From: Acidobacteriota bacterium | Lineage (GTDB): Bacteria; Acidobacteriota; Terriglobia; Bryobacterales; Bryobacteraceae | Direction of reading: 5' to 3' | DNA: 35,162 bases | Assembly: GCA_017304135.1 (NCBI GenBank) | Contig: JAFLBB010000052.1 | Span: 1-35,162 of the forward strand | Shown here: piece by piece, positions 31,901-35,162 of the stretch | Position numbering within the stretch: position 1 is the stretch's first letter | Layout: every line of letters starts with the position of its first letter | The notes under the pieces: generated by a model | What the model was told of the DNA's origin: nothing | Database searches by the model: none | What the model saw: the letters and a program-made list of their open reading frames with translations, nothing else | Position numbers and translations under genes: made by a program

Positions 31901-32481
31901 CGGGAAAACAGGGCTCGCAACTTGGAGGGCTTGAACCGCTTGATCATGCCCGTCCAACCCATCGGATCGTTGAACAGCTTGCCGGCGGCCTCGATGAACA
32001 CCGTCCGCTGTGCCAGCCACAGGTTCGCCGCCGGAGTGGGAATGACGGTGTTGTCCTGATACACCTGCCCGGCCAGCAGGTCCGGCTCGATGCCGGAGTG
32101 GATGAGCGTGCTCGTCTTGGCCGCCCCGCCCGCGCCCACCACGAACACCACCGGGAGGCTCCGCACGCGCGCGTCGGCTCCCAGCGGGGAAGCCATCAAA
32201 CGCTGTTCGGCGGCCTTAAACAGGAAGCTGAGATCTTCTTCCTGCGCCGCTCCGGCCGGAGCCGCCCCCCCCGCCGCCTGCGCCTCCTGCTGCTTGCGCT
32301 TCTTCCGTTCACGCCACCAGGTGCCAACGCCGAACAGCCCCATCAGCAGGCCCATCAGCACACTGCGGGCGACAATCTCGGCGGGGCCGCTCAACCCCAT
32401 CTTGCCAATGACGAGCCAGCTCACCACGCCCAGCAGCGCCACCGATACCGCCATCGCGAAATAACCGCTCAGTCCACCCAT
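28984..32481 (-). CDS. tssM: Type VI secretion membrane-complex protein TssM (IcmF)
   Basis: A 1165-residue inner-membrane protein. Two N-terminal membrane segments lie near residues 8-28 and 36-54, with a third near 'LAVSAFSALFFLWMIALTV' around residue 460. The cytoplasmic domain between them is the IcmF NTPase-like domain, and 'PVYVLFTRMDRMGYFGEF' is typical of it. The P-loop reads GAGGAAKT (116-123), with Ala in place of the glycine before Lys122. The segment normally 'IDTAGRY' reads VFIEAAGKL, with Glu164 in the Asp position. The long C-terminal periplasmic domain is present and the length is normal. TssM forms the trans-envelope complex with TssL and TssJ. It follows tssL by 3 bp in an operon. 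Family identity is secure; NTPase activity is doubtful. Confidence 0.93.
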   Translation of the reverse strand: MGGLSGYFAMAVSVALLGVVSWLVIGKMGLSGPAEIVARSVLMGLLMGLFGVGTWWRERKKRKQQEAQAAGGAAPAGAAQEEDLSFLFKAAEQRLMASPLGADARVRSLPVVFVVGAGGAAKTSTLIHSGIEPDLLAGQVYQDNTVIPTPAANLWLAQRTVFIEAAGKLFNDPMGWTGMIKRFKPSKLRALFSRKPQPPRAVVVCVDGEAFLRSGAEDALSGLARGINTRVCEISKELGIRLPVYVLFTRMDRMGYFGEFVSNLSDEEASQVVGATLPIRDGVAVGVYAEVESRRLTSAFNDLFYSICDRRLPMLEREHDPAKQGAVYEFPREFRKLRQLLVRFLVDLARPSQLHVSPFLRGFYFSGVRPKVVKENVGVRSAETPASMRRGGLVDDPLGLDAPQQVQQQAQSVRTRRVPQWIFLGHLFSHVILQDRTAQGASGTSAGAQMTRRLAVSAFSALFFLWMIALTVSYFGNRSLENQVIDAARGIGASESGGAGQELPSLNALQRLDTLRQSVELLSRYEREGAPWRLRWGLYVGSDLYEPSRRLYFNRFARLMFSATQASLLAHLRQLPAAPGPSDPYRPTYDTLKGYLITTSHPDKSTREFLSPLLTDRWAAGRQVDPERMALARRQFDFYSDELKIKNPFSSSNDGEAIEHARDYLSRFNAVESIYQFMIAEASRKHPGVNFNKQYPGSAALVVNNREMLGAYTADGWKFMDDAIRNVRRFFGGERWVLGDRALADLDPAKLVPLLTERYHKDFLDNWRAYLAASQVVRYANIADAANKLGQLSGNSSFLLAMFCVASTNTEVATAALKEPYQPVHFVEKAPCRDRMVTDNNTPYVQALVGLQAAMDRVAKTGGNEIPEDLVNSTLNEATNAYKVTRMIAQKFTIDREGNVHGMVQKLMEDPIKYAEALLGRLGPAQLNSAGKGACNDLLRLTAKYPFKSDSRVDATLDEFGAFFRPGDGRLEQFYQTTLKQYIDKQGSLYIQKADSKVSITPRFLQYLNNIMAFREAFYKGDSREPRLSYSMKALPSEGLRGVTLTLDGQTLKGSGKGGETREFAWPGSGGAQLSGNLGGGDIGLISYSGLWSAFRFFGDYDRFESSGARYTLSWVPRQGQSGQAMKLGNGKDLTIPFELDMKGAPPIFRKGYLASLGCVSEVAR

Positions 32482-32484
32482 GGC

Positions 32485-33201
32485 CTACCGCGCCCCCCCG
32501 CCCGCGAGCGTCTCCACCGTGGAGATTCCCGAACTCAACAGGAACCGGTAAACGGCGAACAGCAGAATCGCGAACGCCCCGATGCCCGCCATCACCCACA
32601 CCAGCCGCTTCACCCACGGGTCGTCCTGCCGCACCGTGCTGGTGTCCTCCGGCAGTGCCCAGTTGGGAGACCAGTCCTGCGGCGTCTTGCGGATGCGCTG
32701 GATCTTGTCCGCCGTCTGCATCATGAGCGAGCGCAGCTCGCCGCGCGAACTGATGCTGTATTTGCCGAGGTACCCGAGCAGCATGCTCAGGTAGTAAACC
32801 TCCAGGATGTCGGCGGTTTCCGCCGAATCGCGCCGCCCCAGCAGTTTGTTCAGGCTCTCGAAGAAAATCTCGCCCGCCACGTGACGCCCAAACAACTCTT
32901 CCTGCAGCGGCTTGCGCACCCAGTCCTTGAACACAGGCTGGCGCAGGTTCAGAATCGATTCGTCGAGAAAAGCCACCACCGCGAACACACCCAGCTGGAT
33001 ATCGGTGTCCACATAGCCGCGCGCCTTGGCATTCTGATCGGCCATGCGGATGGCCTGCATCACCTGTGCCCGGAACTGCTCGGCGTCGCGAACTTCCTGC
33101 CGCCCGCTGCGCAGCCGGATGGCCGCCGTGAACAGCTCCTGGAAGACGAGCGCGAGGTTCTCCGTCTTCACGCCCACCATCGTCTCTGCAATCTGTGTCA
33201 T
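32485..33201 (-). CDS. tssL: Type VI secretion protein TssL (DotU/IcmH family)
   Basis: A 238-residue protein with a cytoplasmic N-terminal helical domain and one C-terminal membrane segment ('WVMAGIGAFAILLFAVYRFLL', about 207-227), the expected tail-anchored shape. Family motifs include 'VVAFLDESILN', 'PLQEELFGRHVAGEIFFESL' and 'ILEVYYLSMLLGYLGKY'. TssL sits in the inner membrane with TssM and contacts the baseplate through TssK. No peptidoglycan-binding OmpA domain is fused, as in the shorter form of the family. It lies 8 bp after tssK with GGCGAG in the gap, and 3 bp before tssM, so the three genes form a tight operon. Confidence 0.95.
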   Translation of the reverse strand: MTQIAETMVGVKTENLALVFQELFTAAIRLRSGRQEVRDAEQFRAQVMQAIRMADQNAKARGYVDTDIQLGVFAVVAFLDESILNLRQPVFKDWVRKPLQEELFGRHVAGEIFFESLNKLLGRRDSAETADILEVYYLSMLLGYLGKYSISSRGELRSLMMQTADKIQRIRKTPQDWSPNWALPEDTSTVRQDDPWVKRLVWVMAGIGAFAILLFAVYRFLLSSGISTVETLAGGGAR

Positions 33202-33209
33202 GGCTCGCC

Positions 33210-34562
33210 CTAGGATTCCAGAACCACTGTCAGCTCAATCTGCGGATCGGGCAAATCGCCCGGAACATAGACACCGAACTCACGCGACCGCACCATGTGA
33301 TCCCAGCACGGTCCGGCCTTATCCACGGTGAAATACTGGTAGTCGATCTTGGCCTGCACCGCCGGAGGGGGCACGCTGACGTGTGTCAGGGTCAGCCCCG
33401 GCAAGGCCCGCTCCACCAGCTTCGGCAGAAACGTCATCGAGCAGATCTTCACCAGCCTCGGCACGGCATTGATCAGATCCGCCTCGCCCATCTTGGGACA
33501 CGAAATGCCGAACACCCAGCGCGAACGGTTGAGCGTGCGCTCATCCAGGATCTTCGACTGCCAGAAATAGCGCGCCACCTGTTCGAAGGCAAACCGCACC
33601 GTGTTGCTCGGCACCATCAACTCCAGGTGCTGCCGAATATGCAGATCGAGATGCTCAAAACAATCGGCCAGCCGCAGGTGATCGTAGCGCGGCAATTGCG
33701 AGGGATGGCTCTCAATGGAGAAGGTGCACAATCCGCCGGCCAGCCGCGACATTTCGACGAACAGCTCTTCCGGATGCGCCCGCTTGGCCGCCGCCAGGTG
33801 GCGCAGCGGACCCACCGATGCATTCAGGCAATGTAGAAACCACGCGTTGGCAATCCCCTCGGCCGAGAAGCCGCTTACGGTCTGATGGGCAAGATCCTTC
33901 GGCCGCGCCACCCCACGGCACTTCTCTTCCAGCAAATCCAGAAGCCGCCGCAGCATCAGGGCCAGCGTAGGCGAGCCCTGCACGGTGAGCAGCGGAGGAA
34001 TGAACCGTTCATCGAACGCGAAGGTCCCTTTGCCGTCGCGCCGCACGCGTGCCACGGGCATCTTCACATAACCGGCCGCGTCCTCGGTCTCCAGCAAAAA
34101 ACGGATGTTCTTGCGGCCCAGCGGAACAGGCTTCTCGTCGCGTCCCGTATTTTCATCGGCCAGCGCCGAGGGCTCTGAACGGTAGCGCAGCACCCCGGTC
34201 TCCGCATCGAGAGCGCAATTCGGCCCCTCGGCTCTCAATTCCGGAACCGCCAGGAACACATCCACACGGTCCTGCATCGCCGGGAACAGATCTTCGAGCT
34301 TGCGCGGCGGCGGAAGCGGATCGAGCTCCGGCATGTGGAAGCCAAGCCCATCGGAGAACAATCCGCGCGCATGAAGCAAAGCCAGCGTCCCGTTGCGCAA
34401 CGCTTCGGCGTCCAGTTGAAAACCGGCAAAGCCGTGAGGCTCAAATTGGAGACTGGCGGTGTGGAACTGAACCGAGTCTTCGAAATACCGGTTCTGCGCC
34501 TGGAAATGGTGCGGACCCAGATGCATGCCTTCCGACCAAACGACTCGCGACAGGTTTCTCAT
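33210..34562 (-). CDS. tssK: Type VI secretion baseplate protein TssK
   Basis: A 450-residue protein of normal family length. The N-terminus 'RVVWSEGMHLGPHHFQAQNRYFE' is the hallmark of TssK, followed by 'FGFHMP'-like strands and the conserved C-terminal 'FGVYVPGDLPDPQIELTVVLES' region. TssK joins the baseplate wedge to the TssJLM membrane complex and works as a trimer in the cytoplasm. It is the first gene of the tssK-tssL-tssM operon. Sheath, tube and spike genes (tssB, tssC, hcp, vgrG) are not in the window and presumably lie to the right. It is divergent from a kinase-like gene across a 94-bp spacer. Confidence 0.95.
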   Translation of the reverse strand: MRNLSRVVWSEGMHLGPHHFQAQNRYFEDSVQFHTASLQFEPHGFAGFQLDAEALRNGTLALLHARGLFSDGLGFHMPELDPLPPPRKLEDLFPAMQDRVDVFLAVPELRAEGPNCALDAETGVLRYRSEPSALADENTGRDEKPVPLGRKNIRFLLETEDAAGYVKMPVARVRRDGKGTFAFDERFIPPLLTVQGSPTLALMLRRLLDLLEEKCRGVARPKDLAHQTVSGFSAEGIANAWFLHCLNASVGPLRHLAAAKRAHPEELFVEMSRLAGGLCTFSIESHPSQLPRYDHLRLADCFEHLDLHIRQHLELMVPSNTVRFAFEQVARYFWQSKILDERTLNRSRWVFGISCPKMGEADLINAVPRLVKICSMTFLPKLVERALPGLTLTHVSVPPPAVQAKIDYQYFTVDKAGPCWDHMVRSREFGVYVPGDLPDPQIELTVVLES

Positions 34563-34595
34563 GACCCTCGTCAGACTGTGCCCTGGTTTCGTCCG

Positions 34596-34646
34596 TTGAC
34601 ATCCCCGCCCGGCATGTCATCATGATACTACGCTAAATATAGGGAG
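34596..34646 (+). promoter_or_regulatory. Divergent promoter region of tssK and the kinase-like gene
   Basis: TTGACA (34596-34601) is followed 19 nt later by CATGAT (34621-34626). The 8-bp palindrome ATCATGAT spans 34619-34626. GGGAG (34642-34646) precedes ATG 34657 by 10 nt. A short A/T-rich island (34619-34641) is distinct from the flanking GC-rich sequence; on the minus strand it offers TATCAT and TATATT for tssK. Confidence 0.35.
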
Positions 34647-34656
34647 ACGTTTGAAA

Positions 34657-34725
34657 ATGAAGGCGTTGGAGGAAAAATCGAAGGGCTGGAGCGCCATCGA
34701 CCAGGGAGGGGAACGCCGGGCATGA
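34657..34725 (+). CDS. Possible 22-codon ORF coupled to the kinase-like gene
   Basis: ATG 34657 has GGGAG 10 nt upstream. The frame encodes MKALEEKSKGWSAIDQGGE plus three residues and stops at TGA 34723-34725, which overlaps the next ATG (34722) as ATGA. This looks like a leader peptide or a translational-coupling device. No family is recognised. Confidence 0.35.
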   Translation: MKALEEKSKGWSAIDQGGERRA

Positions 34726-35162
34726 GTTTCTACAAAAAATACGAGTTGCAGCGCCTCGCCCACGAGGGCGAAGCCAAGGTCTTCCGGGCCACGCAGAGCG
34801 CCACCGCGCGCCAGGTGTTTCTGCACGTCTTCCCGGTGAATGAAGCCACCCGCGATCTGGCCGCCGAGGTCGGGCGGCGGCTCGCCTCCGGCCCCGCCCC
34901 CGATCTGCTCGAAACCGGCGAGTTCGCCGGGGCCATCTATGTCGTCACGGCGCCCGACGAGTCGATGTTCAACCTCCGCGCCTACCTCCACGCCCACACC
35001 CCAGGCGGCTCACCCACGCAAACGGCCGTACCCCTGCCGCCGCCCACGCCGCCCGGCTCCGTCGCGCCTTCCGCCAGGCTGTTCACCACGAAGCCGCCCG
35101 CTGCGTCACGGTCGAAAAGCCGCCCCTGCCCAAACGGGAAGGGACGATCGCCGTCGTGGCGG
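34722..35162 (+). CDS. Kinase-like protein beside the type VI secretion operon, C-terminus beyond the window
   Basis: The frame is open from ATG 34722 to the window end (147 codons). The first 85 or so residues ('YKKYELQRLAHEGEAKVFRA', 'QVFLHVFPVNEATRDLAAEV', 'DLLETGEFAGAIYVVTA', 'MFNLRAYL') follow the N-lobe layout of Hanks-type Ser/Thr kinases. The glycine loop is absent and the beta-3 Lys is replaced by His or Phe, so it looks like a pseudokinase. A Pro/Thr-rich linker follows. Kinase-like and FHA proteins often regulate type VI secretion post-translationally. From about 35060 the +1 frame reads more like protein (ending 'KPPLPKREGTIAVVA'), so a frameshift or sequence error is possible. 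Kinase ancestry is an inference. Confidence 0.5.
   Translation, partial: MSFYKKYELQRLAHEGEAKVFRATQSATARQVFLHVFPVNEATRDLAAEVGRRLASGPAPDLLETGEFAGAIYVVTAPDESMFNLRAYLHAHTPGGSPTQTAVPLPPPTPPGSVAPSARLFTTKPPAASRSKSRPCPNGKGRSPSWR

Overview
The window looks like part of an Acidobacteriota chromosome, most likely a Bryobacterales/Solibacter-type soil bacterium. The evidence is high GC, two Oar-type TonB-dependent receptors of about 1140 residues with an N-terminal carboxypeptidase-regulatory domain, several PQQ-type quinoproteins, many secreted enzymes with Tat signals, an acidobacterial-style type VI secretion operon, and multihaem or di-haem cytochromes. No rRNA, tRNA, CRISPR array, insertion sequence or phage gene was found. 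Family and taxon calls rest on recognising protein motifs by eye; no search was run.

Layout. 1-3599: a secreted beta-helix protein (minus strand, cut by the window edge), then a secreted alpha/beta hydrolase and an iduronate-2-sulfatase-like sulfatase (plus). 3604-8329: a large Oar-type receptor (minus) divergent from a sialidase-like Asp-box propeller protein. 8351-11521: two divergent quinoprotein/propeller genes. 11524-16098: a Tat-exported SelA/DgaE-like PLP protein (minus) divergent from an exported amidohydrolase, which is followed by a haem-containing PQQ dehydrogenase. 16095-18964: a GH29 alpha-L-fucosidase (minus) divergent from a Tat-exported enolase-superfamily protein resembling L-rhamnonate dehydratase. 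19059-23347: a second Oar-type receptor overlapping a seven-haem cytochrome. 23291-26524: a minus-strand operon of a TolB-like propeller, a di-haem peroxidase/MauG-like protein and a TPR protein. 26525-27720: a regulatory and repeat region around a small TIG-fold protein, with a candidate sigma-54 promoter, an intrinsic terminator and a 79-bp tandem repeat. 27721-28987: a DUF6807/PmoA-like protein and a small TPR protein. 28984-35162: tssK-tssL-tssM (minus) and a divergent kinase-like gene that runs off the window.

How the genes may work together. The left 23 kb reads as an envelope-located glycan and organic-acid scavenging region. Sulfatase, fucosidase, sialidase-like and beta-helix proteins could trim a sulfated or fucosylated polymer. 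Oar-type receptors could import products, and exported dehydratase, PLP enzyme, amidohydrolase and quinoproteins could process sugar acids in the periplasm. This is inference from gene content only; adjacency in this lineage is loose.

The most unusual feature is at gene starts. Most genes that begin a transcription unit have a TANNNT (-10-like) hexamer only 6-10 nt before the start codon and no Shine-Dalgarno sequence, which predicts leaderless mRNAs. In two divergent pairs (starts 10207/10226 and 12717/12742) the two -10 elements overlap on opposite strands, giving very compact bidirectional leaderless promoters. The two receptor genes, the fucosidase and genes inside operons carry Shine-Dalgarno sequences instead. 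All six convergent junctions overlap or are separated by at most 21 bp.
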